DNA of 64,000 bases, from positions 246,573,803 through 246,637,802 of the forward strand of contig OV884059.1 of assembly GCA_930367215.1 (NCBI GenBank), written 5' to 3'. Positions 42,858-54,724 of this stretch are shown in pieces. The position numbers and the translations under genes are program-made. The stretch comes from Pollenia angustigena (Eukaryota; Arthropoda; Insecta; Diptera; Polleniidae). The notes beneath the pieces are model-generated. The model was given only the letters and a program-made list of their open reading frames with translations. It had not been told where the DNA came from and searched no databases. Every line of letters begins with the position of its first letter. Within the stretch, counting starts at the first letter, position 1.

Positions 42858-42952
42858 AAACAAAAAGATAAAAAATACACAAAATTTATGTATGTAATTT
42901 TTTAACCCAAGTCCAATGTACGTTACAGACTAGCATGTGAACATGTAAATTA

Positions 42953-43767
42953 CACTGCTTTACAAATTTTAAGTTTGGAAGAGTACCAAGAATGCCACAT
43001 GCCTAGATAAGTTAATTGGTGCCTCCTGAACACGAAAAACGCTGTAATTTTTTTTCCTAAGTACTTTTGTGTTTTCCGGTGTATGGTCCCAATCAAACCC
43101 TTATGGAGCCCAACCGAACCCCAGTCCGATCGAAACAGGTGGCACATCATTGGAAAGATAATCGAATGCCTTTTCCGTCGATATGCTAAAAAATTTCTAT
43201 CTGATAAGAAATGGCTGAGTTATGGCACATCATTTTTTTTAAATATGTTAAAACTGATGGATTTAAAAAAACACGGAATTTTATATGAGATGAAAATATT
43301 GTCGTTCCACAAAATCCTTAATAAAAACTTTATTTTTCGTCCGATTTTTTTCAAATTACGCTTAAAATGTTGGTAATTAAATATACTATTTGCTTCAAAA
43401 ATAAAACATTCCAGATATTTAACATAACGTAAAAAAAAAACAAAATAAAAATGAAACATTTTGAAAAAAACGTAAAAAATAGGCAAATTTGAACTTTGAT
43501 GTGCCATAACTCAGCCATTTCTTATCAGATAGAAATTTTCAGCATATCGACGGAAAAAGCATTCGATTATCTTTCGTTTCGATTGGACTTTTCGGTTGGG
43601 CTCCACAAGGTTTTAAGTGGGACCCATACACCGAAAAACACAAAAGTACCGTTATCTAAAAAACGGTACTTAGGAAAAAAAAATACAGCGTTTTTCGTGT
43701 TCAGGAGGTCCCAATTAACTTATCTAGGCATGTGGCGTTCTTGGTATTTTTTGGCTGTAAACCAGTG
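42953..43767. mobile_element. 815-bp foldback element, ~270-bp arms, TTA target duplication
   Basis: Ends CACTGCTTTACA and, reverse complemented, CACTGGTTTACA, flanked by TTA (42950-42952 and 43768-43770). Arms 42953-43230 and 43495-43767 match closely, for instance GGCTGAGTTATGGCACATCA and its reverse complement; the loop is about 265 bp. Several 66-100-codon ORFs on both strands are by-products of the symmetric arms. No transposase domain. Confidence 0.85.
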
Positions 43768-44103
43768 TTATAAACTTTATGTAAAACTCAAATTTTGACG
43801 TACACATGAAATCATATATTGTTAGAAAAGTGACATTCCACAAGACAAATACACATAAAAGCTGCATTCGTTTACCCCAAAGTTTGTACAAATTTGTACT
43901 GGATTTTATTGAAATGCGTTCGCGTACACATAAATTTGCAAAAGAGAGCATCTACTGATAGAGTAAAGTGACAGTTGTCAGCAAAGAGCCTGCAAATTTT
44001 CAATGAACAAATTTTTGCCTATTAAATCGAGTAGAACACAAAAACACATGATTCAATATAGTAAACAAGCAAAAAACATACAATTTGCAAACAAAAAGTC
44101 CAC

Positions 44104-45418
44104 CATTTGTAAAAAACAAGTAAGAGTGCTATATTCGGCTGTGCCGAATCTTTGATACCCTCCACCGACAGTTCGAATGTTTTAGAAGTTACATATATGT
44201 ATCTGTATGATGTCTATTTATTATTATAATCTTTATAAAAACAGACATCTGCATTAAAATTGGTTGCGACTTAAACCTATATTAAGTTATTGACCGACAA
44301 TCAGGAAGTTGAATGCTTTTTTAGCAATGATTTCTGGTATTAAAAAACATAAATTTCAATACAGCGGTGCAATTAGCTTGAGCGTTGGCAGTGAATTTTA
44401 GAAGGCTGCTAAAATGGGATCTAAGGTAAATAATGGACCGTATATCACAAAATTTCATAACATTTTTTCTGGCCATACTAAGCTAAGCTGGAAGAAAGTT
44501 TACAGCAATATCTATATCTGCTACGGTTTTAGGCGTACTTAATTATTTTACCAGAGTGGGCTTTTTATGGAGCATAGGTTAAATTATGAACCGATCTTCT
44601 AGTCCTAGTAAACTGTGACGTGCCAAAATTTGTTATGATAGCATTGGTAATTAGGGTTTTAGGCGTACTATACTGTTTTCCGGGAGTAGGGCTTATATGG
44701 GGCCTAGGGTAAATTATGGACGGATCTTCACGAAATTGTACAGCGTGATTTCTAGTCGAATTAAACGAATTTTCGCTAAATCTTATATCATTCTGTGCAT
44801 TAGTCTGAGTTCATACGGCTCATGTCTTATTGACAAGATTCTTCCTTTTTCTTCTTTGAACATGAATTTGCGTTCAAATGATTCATGTCATGTTGACGAC
44901 ATGTGCTTTTTTGATATTAAAAACAATAACAAAATTAAACAACGAATGAAAAAGCAAAACGTAAAGACAGTACATGCGTCTGTGTACTCATTTCTTTTCC
45001 CCTCGTCCCTCTCGCCTATGAAGTAGCAATCATGTCAATAAGACAAGAGCCGTATGAACACAGACTTATTCCAACAGTTTATTAGTTTTTGTAACAAAAT
45101 TATCAATTTTTTTTAGGTGGTTGTTCCACATTTTGATTCATTGTTCTGATCCTACTAAACCGATTTTGCTGGATTTCAATCCCAAACTGCTTAGTATAAC
45201 TACAAGCAATTTGACTTCAAGTTTGCTTATTTCTTTTGGGTTTCTCGAAAATGAGCGCGTTTTCAACAGACGGACATGGCTAAATTGACTTAGAATTACT
45301 CAAGGACCCAGAATATATACATATACTTTATGGAGTCTGAGATGAATAATAAAAATGTTTCACACGGAATGACAAACTTAGTATATCCTCTCTAATTGTG
45401 GTGGAGTGTATAAAAACA
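44104..45418 (+). mobile_element. DINE-1-like repeat interrupted by a MITE
   Basis: Same 5' palindrome and ATACCCTCCACCGACAG start as the copy at 41921, central ACTGTTTTCCGGGAGTAGGG units, and 3' end with AGAATATATACATATAC and GTGGTGGAGTGTATAAAAAC-like sequence. Interrupted by 44803-45065. Confidence 0.6.
44803..45065. mobile_element. 263-bp MITE, ends GTCTGAGTTCATACGGC, TTA duplication
   Basis: GTCTGAGTTCATACGGCTCA left against GAGCCGTATGAACACAGAC right; arms continue through TGTCTTATTGAC. TTA at 44800-44802 and 45066-45068. Host DINE sequence resumes directly after it. Confidence 0.85.
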
Positions 45419-45489
45419 TTTCAAGAACAAAAACTGAATAAAAAGTGCAGCATAAATTTATAAGAAAACCTTATAAATATACATATGTA

Positions 45490-46372
45490 TTAGACTGGTC
45501 GCATCTTGTATGGGATTTTTTTTTAAATTTAATTGTTTGCGCTGCTTAAAATATGAGGTTTGGCGTAAGTAATCATGATCTAATTTTTCAGGTCAATCCG
45601 ACGGTGCCTAGCCGTGCCGGGTGGGGCCCAAAGTTCCCCATATTATAAAAAAAAACATCTTTTCTATCAGATCTTTATAGTTATACTAGTTGAAAAGCCG
45701 AAAATCAAAAATATGGCTTCGTTACGATCTTCCGCAGAGAAAGTACTTCAAGTGTGCCAAATTTCAGCTTCCTATGTCATCAGATGGCTTCAGAAAGTTG
45801 CGGAAAGAATAGGACATACATGCAAACGTCCTGACATACTAAGAAATTATATATTGTATAGATAGATTAACATATGTTCGCGCAACTCAAAAACGCTTTA
45901 GCTTATTGAAAAACTAAAAAAAACCGAAATAACGCAATAAAATTTACTTTAAGAAAGGTAAAACGTTTTTCTTACATGCGCAGTCGTTTTAGAAACATAA
46001 TTTTTTTTCTGGAAAAAAAAATAATTTTTTTATTAAAATTTCGGAATTTTTGTTTTTAAAAATTCATAAAAAACTGAAAAATGCAGCTATGCTTCTAATT
46101 TTATGCATTTTAGTTTTTCAATAAACTAAAGCGTTTTTGAGTTATGCGAACATATGTTGTGCAACCTCTTTAATTTTCGAAATAACGGTATATCTCGAAA
46201 ACCAAAGCCAACATAAAGAAAAAAGTTTTAACTTTCTAAAAGTAAATTTTATTGCGGAATTTCGGTTTTTTTAGTTTTTCAATAAGCTAAAGCGTTTTTG
46301 AGTTGCGCGAAACACCAAACCTCATATTTTAACAATTAAATTAAAAAAAAAAAAAAATTGCGACCAGTCTAA
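45490..46372. mobile_element. 883-bp foldback in TA, mariner-like ends TTAGACTGGTCGCA
   Basis: TTAGACTGGTCGCA and TGCGACCAGTCTAA at the ends, TA flanking. The motif AAACGCTTTAGCTTATTG appears at about 45890 and inverted at about 46125 and 46290. Ends fit a Tc1/mariner-type MITE; there is no transposase. Confidence 0.75.
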
Positions 46373-46379
46373 TATGTAT

Positions 46380-46780
46380 ACTTCTAACTGCATATTATTC
46401 TGGGTACCGAATATCAAAAATTCAATAATTCATGTATTTTCGTATGTTATTTAACTAGAAACAAAATTAAAAATCATGTACAAAATTGGAAATTTAGCAC
46501 GTCATACAGAAATCGTTTTAATAGTAAACTTTGTATTCCCGAAAATAACTTTGATAATATACTTGCATGTGCCCGTGCAAAAAAAATGAATTGGCAAATT
46601 GGTTTTTTTTTTGTGTTTTCTTACGAAGACAATATAGAATGAAGCAGTTTGTTTTTTAATTTTGTTTTTTCTTCTTACAACTACAATTCGAGTCGGAAAG
46701 AACGCAACCAATTGTAGGGGGATGTAAGAAAAGATAAACTCACGGTTTATTGTTGGTGTTTTGTTTAAGCTTTGATATTG
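46380..46780. other. AT-rich stretch, no gene seen
   Basis: A block ACGTCATACAGAAATCGTTTTAATAGTAAACTTTG at 46499 is echoed at 47755 (ACGTCATACGGAAATCG), so the region between may be an insertion into a once continuous sequence. Confidence 0.4.
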
Positions 46781-46781
46781 T

Positions 46782-47039
46782 TAATATGCATAGCCTTGCT
46801 TAACCTACTGTCAAACATTAACAAAAAGTCCCTCAAATGTGCTTAAGAAAACAAAAAAAAAAAAAAAAACATTTGATTCCGTACGGAATGTGCGATTAGA
46901 TTCGCACCTGGCTTAAGCAAATGACAGTTTCATTAAACTTAGCAAAAAGTTTCCTTAAGTTCAATATGGTTTGCCTCATATAATTTACATGTATTCGCAC
47001 ATTTGCTTAAGCCAACTTAAGCACATTATGGTTGGGCCT
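46782..47039. mobile_element. MITE, family AGGCCTAACC, copy 3 (inverted, left end clipped)
   Basis: Right end ATTATGGTTGGGCCT followed by TTA. Left end begins within the terminal repeat at ATATGCATAGCC, about 14 bases short. Internal GGAATCAAATG-type sequence is the reverse complement of copy 2. Confidence 0.75.
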
Positions 47040-47113
47040 TTAGAGTGCTTATAATTCTTATTCGCTTTAGGGTTTTATTTGTTTAATATGCGCATAGAAG
47101 CTAGCTTTCCCTC

Positions 47114-47696
47114 GGCTCCACGAAAAGCCCCCCCATGAAATAACGCCCAAACGAGAAATGAAATATTCTCCAAATTTTTTTCATACATTTTTGGGTGTAA
47201 CTCCCAATTTTTTTGGCCCTTTTTCATTTTTTTTTCATTCCTCATTTGGGGTTTTCAAATTATTAAATAATCACCAATGAAATAACACCCAACAAATTTT
47301 TCAAATTCGGGGCTTGTTTCATAGCGTGTATAATTTGGGTGTTATTTCATTTTTTATTCGGGGGTTATTTAATTTTCAATAATTTTATGACTTTGCTGTT
47401 GGTCCATATTGACTTCATGAAATCCTTGGTGAAACTGACTCTTTTATGAATTTTTGGCATAATTTCATTTTTGTTGCTGATGGGACTTATTTCATTGGGA
47501 GTTATTTAATTTTCATCATTGCGTGTTATTTCATATGAAATAACTCCCAAATATTCGGGGTTTTTTCGTTTTCGCTTTGGGGTTTATTTAATTTATTTTT
47601 CGACGTTATTTCTTTCACTGTTTTTGGGTGTTTTTTCCTATTTTTTGGCGTTTATTTTATTGGGGGTTATTTCATTGGGGGGCTTTTCGTGGAGCC
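47114..47696. mobile_element. 583-bp MULE-like element with 9-bp target duplication
   Basis: Ends GGCTCCACGAAAAGCCCCCC and reverse complement, flanked by CTTTCCCTC at 47105-47113 and 47697-47705. Inside, ATGAAATAAC or its complement GTTATTTCAT recurs about ten times in both orientations. A 9-bp duplication and G/C-rich ends fit Mutator-like elements. A 64-codon ORF here is low-complexity. Confidence 0.82.
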
Positions 47697-47842
47697 CTTT
47701 CCCTCAACAATAAATTTCCGTGTATTTATCAAATATGAAAAATTGGGAATTTAGCACGTCATACGGAAATCGTATTAACAATAAACTTTGTATTCCCAAA
47801 AATAACTTTGATAGAAATGTATCGTAATTTGAGGTGATAGCA

Positions 47843-47976
47843 TTAAATATCGAGTAGCCAAAGACATTAAATCTCTCGAGTTTTCATTTGATACGGCAGT
47901 GTCTATCGTATGCATAAAATACGATAGTTTACTCGATGCGATCGTTTACTAGATATCGAATGCGGTGATTAGACCC
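47843..47976. mobile_element. Partial inverted copy of the GGGTCTAATCAC MITE
   Basis: GAGTTTTCATTTGATACGGC...GTGTCTATCGTATGC and the end GTGATTAGACCC are the reverse complement of 4165-4260. The left terminal repeat is lost. Confidence 0.7.
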
Positions 47977-47979
47977 CTC

Positions 47980-48600
47980 ATATAGGTGAGTTTTACAAAA
48001 AATTATCTCCCAAATGCTAGCTGCGTTGCTTTAAGTAGACTACAATAATCTATTTTATGGTAAACCTTGTACCTTTTTAGTGTTCATTAATAAATTATAC
48101 TTTGTTCTAAATAAATTAAATTAAACAAAATATATATCAAGCCGACTTTTTTTTGAACTTTTGGCGTATTTAAGTGATTCGGAACCAATTTATTTTTTAG
48201 GATTTATGAAAAATATCTATATTTTATTGTCAAAAATTTAAAAGTTAAGGCTTTGTCGATTTTTAACATTGTATTTGGCAAAAAAGGTAAAAATCAATCG
48301 GACACCCTGTTTTTCACTTGTTTTTCCAGTTGAACCGATTACAAAAAACATGCTCGTTTTTAGTTAGCACATTTGAATATATTTTTACATATGCATATCA
48401 ATTTCTTTTCTGATACTGTTATCTCAGTTTATAATTTTTTAAAGATAGCGAATGTCTGTGGTATTACTAATAAAAAGGTAAATCCTATTGGTATGACTCA
48501 CTGCAAACCAACAGTTATTATATTATTTATGTATTTATTAAGAGTTAGAAATACAATTAAAAAATATATTCTAACTTAATTAACCGAGAAAACGTGACTA
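47980..48600. other. AT-rich stretch, no gene seen
   Basis: Holds only short low-complexity ORFs; nothing recognisable before the tRNA-like sequence. Confidence 0.5.
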
Positions 48601-48635
48601 AGAGCTTCAGCCCGTAGTTGTGAAACAGATCAGAG

Positions 48636-48710
48636 TCTCTGGTGGGAATCGAACCTGAAACCCTCGCGATGATATATTTACTAGTTAACTATGAACTAGA
48701 CTACCAAAGC
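48636..48710 (-). repeat. tRNA-like SINE head or tRNA relic
   Basis: The minus strand begins GCTTTGGTAGTCTAG with an A-box-like TGGTAGTCTAG and contains a perfect B box GGTTCGATTCC, then CCACCAGAGAC. The first seven bases pair imperfectly with CCAGAGA at the end. The D-loop is long and the anticodon region does not fold cleanly, so a tRNA-derived SINE is likelier than a working tRNA gene. Confidence 0.6.
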
Positions 48711-49136
48711 ACTTTTTTATTTAATGTGGTGTGTATATTAAAAAAATAATTTTGTTTAAGTATGTACTTAAAAAAATAAACACTATTGAATAATCCTAAA
48801 ACAGGCCCTGCTTTCGTTTTAAGTAAAATTTTTCCCTCTACTACTGTTAATTCTACATGTAACATGTAACAGTACAGTTCTACATGCAAAATTAAATCCA
48901 AAAATTATATTGATTTCAATAATATACAAAATATCTGTATAATTTATTAAGCTGATCACAAATTTGTTGGTCAGTTTTGGAGATATGTATTTGTAAGTTT
49001 ATAATTTTTAGTTGAGACTTAATAACTGCAAACTATATAAAATAATGATAAACTTTGTTATAATCTTGTTATAAAATTAAGAGAATACCACTGACAGACA
49101 TAAAGTTAACATACCATGATATGCAGACTACAATTC

Positions 49137-49780
49137 TAACAAGTTAGAATGCTATATTCGGCTGTGCCGAATCTTCGATACCCTCCACCGACAGTTCGAA
49201 TGTTTAAGGAGTAATATTTGTATGATGTTATTATTATCTTAAACTGTGACGATTAGTTATTCATTATGGTTTTAAGCGACTAAACTGTTTTTCGGTAGTA
49301 GGGTTTATATGGGGCCTAGGGTAAATTATGGACCGATCATCACGAAATTTCACAGCGTCATTTCTAGTCCTTCAAAACTGTGACGTACCAATTTCTGTTA
49401 TGATATCATTATTAATTATGGTTTTAGGTGTACTAAGCTGTTTTCCGGGAGTAGGGTTTCTATGGGGCCTAGGGTAAATTATGTACCGATCTTCACGAAA
49501 TTACGCAGTATCATTTATAGTCCTATAAAACTGTGACGAGCCCAAATTTGTTATGATTGCATTATTTTTTACGGTTTAAGGCGTACTAAACTGTTTTCCG
49601 GTAGTAGGGTTTATATGGGGCCTAAGGTAAATTATGGACCGATCGTCACGAAATATCACAGTGTAATTTCTAGTCCTAAAAAACTGTGACGTACCAAATT
49701 TTGTTACGCTACCATTATTTTTTACGGTTTTAGGCGTACTAAACTGTTTTCCGGGAGTAGTGTTTAAAATGGGCTTAGGG
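49137..49780 (+). mobile_element. DINE-1-like repeat, left arm next to the LOA-like LINE
   Basis: Starts AGTTAGAATGCTATATTCGG with the TTCGGCTGTGCCGAA palindrome. It holds four tandem ~152-bp units (ACTAAACTGTTTT/ACTAAGCTG at about 49280, 49432, 49584, 49737). It breaks off inside the fourth unit at the LINE start. The first 380 bp are the reverse complement of 54856-55236. Confidence 0.7.
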
Positions 49781-49948
49781 TGTTTTGGTCAATTTCTCCT
49801 ACCGGACGCGTCCCCAGGTGTCGGATAGGGGGGGTGATGGGCGTTCTGTCCTCTCTCAACCATAATTAAACCTATGGGGGAGAGGGGCCAGTATGCCTAT
49901 TGCTTAGGGAGTCTAGTACTCCCCGCGGACCAAAAAAATTGACGAAAA

Positions 49949-50917
49949 ATGAAAATGGAAACCAATGAAATGAAAGTTACGGTGCAGGGCTTAAATAACC
50001 CAGTGCCGGCGGCAAACGTTGATCTGCTCGCGAGTCATGTGCCGTCGTCATCCCGCGATCGTGAGCACAAAACTACTACAGAGGTGGGTACCTTGGCCTC
50101 AATAGTGAGAAATGTGACAAGCGTACATAATGCCTGTGGCAAAAATGTAGAGGTGAAAGAGAAGGACGCACTCAGAGGGGGCTCAAAGCAACCTCAGCCC
50201 TTAAACAAGGGTGAGGGGTCCGACTCCGAATCCTCAAATGAAAACAATAACACCATTTTACCAAACCCCAACAAGGATGAGGTAGACCGTATGGTGGAAG
50301 AAGTGAGCGACAGCATAGCCAAGCTATCAACAACCAAAAAACGGCTATCTGGGGCACAACGAAGGAAGCTGAAGAAGATGCACCAGAAGAACATATTGGG
50401 CCAATCCCGGGACACTGCGACGGTATCAGATCCCCCTTCAGTCTCTGAGACGAAGAGAATCAGATCTCCTGAGGAGCTGAATACTGAGAATAAGCCCAAG
50501 AAGAAAAAGAGCTCCCCGCCATCAAATAGACTGTTTGAGCCTAGCCATACTTCACTCAAAGAAGACTCTTGTCAGAATTCGACGAGTAAGGGAGGCAAAG
50601 CAAAATCAGCTATTGAGAAGGCGAGCACGTCAGCTAAATCGACCCCGAAGGGAAGGGCACCTGTAAAGGAGCCTCCCCCGACGCGGAAGAGGAAGCTAGA
50701 CGCTGAAACAGGAAAAGAGCCGCCATCTTATGCCAAAATTGCCAGGAAAAAATACCAGGAAGATCTATGCTATGCAGTATATGACGCTGGTAATCCAACA
50801 GGCAAAATACCAGCAGACCAACAAAGCAAAGTAGAGGACTTGGTCAATAATAAGATAGTGGACCATGTAATCGCGTCTAAGGGACAACAGCCCATAGAGA
50901 GCAATGATAGGCATTGA
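49949..50917 (+). CDS. LOA-like LINE ORF1 (322 aa before a frameshift)
   Basis: Presumed RNA-binding protein of the element. It is Lys/Ser/Pro-rich, with basic patches (KKRLSGAQRRKLKKMHQ ~130, KPKKKKSS ~180, TRKRKLD ~250) and SYAKIARKKYQ ~265. A one-base shift near 50910 moves the reading to 50904-51161 (MAYFASKAVFFKNGKTPIGG... to EGHD), which then overlaps ORF2 in ATGATTGA. No CCHC zinc knuckle is seen in either piece, unusual for this kind of LINE; it may have been lost. Confidence 0.75.
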   Translation: MKMETNEMKVTVQGLNNPVPAANVDLLASHVPSSSRDREHKTTTEVGTLASIVRNVTSVHNACGKNVEVKEKDALRGGSKQPQPLNKGEGSDSESSNENNNTILPNPNKDEVDRMVEEVSDSIAKLSTTKKRLSGAQRRKLKKMHQKNILGQSRDTATVSDPPSVSETKRIRSPEELNTENKPKKKKSSPPSNRLFEPSHTSLKEDSCQNSTSKGGKAKSAIEKASTSAKSTPKGRAPVKEPPPTRKRKLDAETGKEPPSYAKIARKKYQEDLCYAVYDAGNPTGKIPADQQSKVEDLVNNKIVDHVIASKGQQPIESNDRH

Positions 50918-51153
50918 CCAAGACTCCATGGCTAGCCTTGCCAAGAATAAAGGTATGGCTTATTTCGCCTCAAAAGCTGTATTTTTCAAGAACGGGAAGA
51001 CACCCATTGGAGGGGCTGCCATGGCCAGACCTGACAATGAAAAACAGGAAACGGTGCCGAAATCACCAGCAGTATCTGCTAATCCGGAGGACTCAGATCC
51101 TAAAAGCGAGGGGGCTATGTCCAACTCGCAAGAAGACAGACTCTTGGAGGGCC

Positions 51154-54100
51154 ATGATTGAGGTCATCCAAATAAACCTCCATCGGAGCGAGACGGCAAC
51201 CAACGCTCTGATGTCTAAAATAAACAAAGGTTTAATCCAGGAACCTTGGACCACTCGGAACAAGGTTTCTGGGTTGAACCATGTTAATTATCAACTTTTT
51301 TACTCTGATACAGGGTCTCGTCCGAGCTTGTATCCTATGTCATAAAAACTTATGTTTTCTTCTCTTAATAGGGTTGTCAACGTCGGATGCAACGGTGCTG
51401 AAACAAGGGGGTAGCAATACATACCTTGCGGCTGTTTACCTGCCTTTCGACTCTCCGACACTTCCACCCACGTCGGAGTTGATGAAACTGACTGAGGAGG
51501 CGCAAAGAAAAGGTATGAGACTTATAGCAGGTTGTGATGCTAACTCTCACCATGTAGCTTGGGGTAGTACTAACACCAACCGTAGGGGACAGGCTCTCAT
51601 AGATTTCTTAAATACGAAGGACTGGATCACGTTGAATGTAGGCAATAAGGCAACCTTTGTCAATAGGATCAGGGAGGAAGTATTAGATATTACATTTTGC
51701 TCTGGGGACCTAATAAACGAGATCCAGGATTGGAGGGTTTCGGATGAACACTCCTTCTCGGACCACCGGTATATAAGGTTCAAAATTCTTCGGCCACCGC
51801 CGAAGCCGATAAAATTTCGGAACAGGTCTAAAACCGACTGGGTACGATTCGGGACCGGATTGAGGAACCGATTGGGGTTGAGCACAAGTCAATGCCGAAA
51901 TAAGGAGGAAATAGACGCCAAAGTGGAAACGCTCACAAACGCCTTGGTTGAATCGTTTGAGGAGAGCTGCTCCCTACGAGAGCGGAGATCCCCACATGAG
52001 AAGCCGTGGGTAACGGGGGAGATTCGGGATCTGGGGAGGAATCTGCGCAAACTCTTCAACCGGGCAAAGCGTAAGAAGACTGCAGTATACTGGGATGAAT
52101 ATCACAGTAGGCTAAAAGAATATAGGAAAATCACTAGAAAGGCCAAACGAGACTCCTGGAAACTTTTCTGTGAACAGGTAGATAGCGTTAATGACGTTTC
52201 GAGGATTAAGAAATTCTTATCTAAAACCCATCTACAACCAGGATCAATGGTCGATGAGACTGGGAGAAGATTGGAAGATATAGAGGAGATCATGGAACTT
52301 CTAATGGACTCACATTTTCCGCCGACCGTAACGGGCGCCACGGAGGAACCGTTATGGGAGCGGGGAGACCAAAATGGAGGGATGGTCATAACGATTGAGA
52401 TGATCAAGAAGGCGATCAGAAGTTTCGCACCATATAAGGCCGCAGGGCTGGATGGTATATTTCCGGCACTCTTACAGAGGGAGGTGGACTTAGTGCCAAC
52501 TCATCTGTCATTGATATTCACTGCGTGCTTAAAATTCGCATACACTCCGGTTAGATGGCAGGTTGCTAGGGTAGTATTTATACCCAAACCTGGGAAGCCG
52601 ACCTATGCGACACCAAAGGCTTATCGCCCAATAAGCCTAACGTCCTTTCTACTCAAAACTATGGAGCGGATAGTCGATGCCATGATTAAAAGTGGAATAC
52701 AGGACAGTGACCTGAAATATAAGCAGCATGCTTATGTAAAGGGCAGATCAGTGGAGACCGCATTAAATGAGGTAGTACACTATATACGGAAATCCTTCGA
52801 TGACAAACTGTACACATTGGCGGTGTGCATTGACATCGAGGGAGCCTTTAATAACGTATTAACCGATACTTTTATCCGATCCTTGGAACAGTTTCTGGTT
52901 GACCGGGCGCTCAGCGACTGGATCACCCACATGCTAAGGAATAGATGGATAAGTTGCGAAATGTACGGTGTTACCACTAGGAGAAGGGTATTTCGTGGAA
53001 CGCCGCAGGGGGGGATCTTATCTCCCCTGCTATGGGTAACCACGATAAACAGTCTCCTAAGGACCTTAACCGAAGCGGGGTTCCAACCGGTGTGCTACGC
53101 AGACGATGTTGTAATACTCCTAAGGGGAAGGGATCCAAACTATTTGTGCAGAAGGGCCGAGACGGCCCTAAACACGGCCTTTAACTGGGCCCGGCCTAAG
53201 GGCCTAAATGTAAACCCGGAGAAGACGGAGATATGTCTGTTCACGGGGAGAACAAAAATTCCTGCCTACGAGGAACCACGTTTCTCGGGCAGGACAATAC
53301 CAGTGACCGACAGGGTTAAGTACTTGGGCGTTACCCTTGATCGGAAACTGAAATGGAAACACCACATAGAGGACAGAACCAACAGGGCGAGCCGGTGTTG
53401 GGCGCTATGTAGGAGGACCATTGGCCCGAAATGGGGCCTGCGACCGAATATGATACACTGGCTTTACAAGAGCGTAATAAGACCGATCTTAACTTACGCC
53501 TCTGTAATCTGGTGGACTTCTTTGGACAAAGGGTGCAACATAAGACCACTTCAGGGGGTCCAGCGTACGTGTTGCTTGGGTATAAGTGGGGCAATGTGCA
53601 CCACGTCAACCAGGGCTCTGGAGATACTGCTGGATATACCACCAATCGAAACGCAAGTGAGATACGAGGCGGCACTTGCGGCCGAACGCCTCCTATCTCT
53701 TGGCGAACTATATATAGGTGACTTCAGAGCAGGTCATCAGTGTATACTGGGAACGTTGCCCGGATACACACACTCATCAGACATCCCCGACCGCATACCG
53801 GAGACGGAAATTGTCGGAAACTGCGGTATTATGATCCCTGAAAGGGGAGAATGGTCGGGCGGAACTCTAGTGCAGATGCCCGCGGGGATCTGTTGCTACA
53901 CGGACGGATCTAAGTTGAGGAATAGAACGGGTATAGGGGTCTTTGTTGAGAACCCGGAGACCGAGATATTCTACCGTCTTCCTGATCACAACACAAGCTT
54001 CCAAGCGGAAGTCCGTGCTATTACGGAGTGTGTGGAATGGATTGGATCGAATATGGGGCGAGTGGACGCTAACATTTTCACGGATAGCCAAAGGGCAATT

Positions 54101-54724
54101 AGGGCGATATCAGCTAGCAGGGTTAAGTCCAAAACCTTGCTGGACTGTAGAAGGGCCATTACCGAGTTTTCCTACGGGGGCAGGATCCATATCATATGGG
54201 TGCCGAGCCACTCTGGGATAGCCGGGAACGAAAGGGCCAATATACTGGCAATACGGGGAAGGGAACTCGGGGCAGTTAACTTGGCGAACGCAAAACCGTT
54301 TGAGGCAACGAAAGCGGAGTTAAAGGCGTGGGCTAGAGAAACCCACACGGCCTGTTGGAACAACGGGACGGTGGCTAGGACCACTAGAATTTTATGGGGC
54401 AACCCAGATAAAAGGAGGACTAAGGGCCTCCTATATGGGAGCAAGTCCGAAGTCAGTATGATGGTACGTATCCTGACTGGTCATGCAGGACTACGGGCAC
54501 AACTGTATCGAATTGGACGGGCAGATTCCGATGAGTGTAGAGCGTGCGGCGAGGAAAGCGAGACGTTGGAGCACTTTCTCTGCCACTGTCAGGCCTTTGC
54601 CGAATTAAGGTCCAGGCACCTCGGGAGCGATATCTTATCGGACCTGGAATCCCTGAGGAACGTCAACTGGAGAACTTTGAGGAGTTACGTCCGAGAAACC
54701 AGGTTTCTGAATACCGGACATTGA
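51154..54724 (+). pseudogene. LOA-like LINE ORF2: endonuclease, reverse transcriptase, RNase H
   Basis: Starts at ATG 51154 (IEVIQINLHRSETATNAL, GLIQEPW), overlapping the end of ORF1, then shifts frame between about 51330 and 51370. The following 1,147-codon frame from 51281 has the endonuclease core AGCDANSHH and SDHRYIRF, reverse transcriptase signatures KAAGLDGI, YRPISLTSF, GTPQGGILSPL and CYADDVVIL (catalytic DD, ~605), an RNase H with CYTDGSK (~871), FQAEV (~906) and FTDSQ (~932), and a final CCHC-like CRACGEESETLEHFLCHC. The last RNase H acidic residue appears changed: GNERANILA where GNExADxLA is usual. RNase H after RT plus the EPW endonuclease start supports LOA (I/R1-related) clade. 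Confidence 0.88.

Noticed and set aside
42483..43951. Several 66-113-codon ORFs
   Set aside because: They lie on symmetric foldback arms or DINE-like repeats and mirror each other on the two strands.
51547..54444. Antisense and alternate-frame ORFs within the LOA-like LINE
   Set aside because: Shadows of the GC-rich ORF2.
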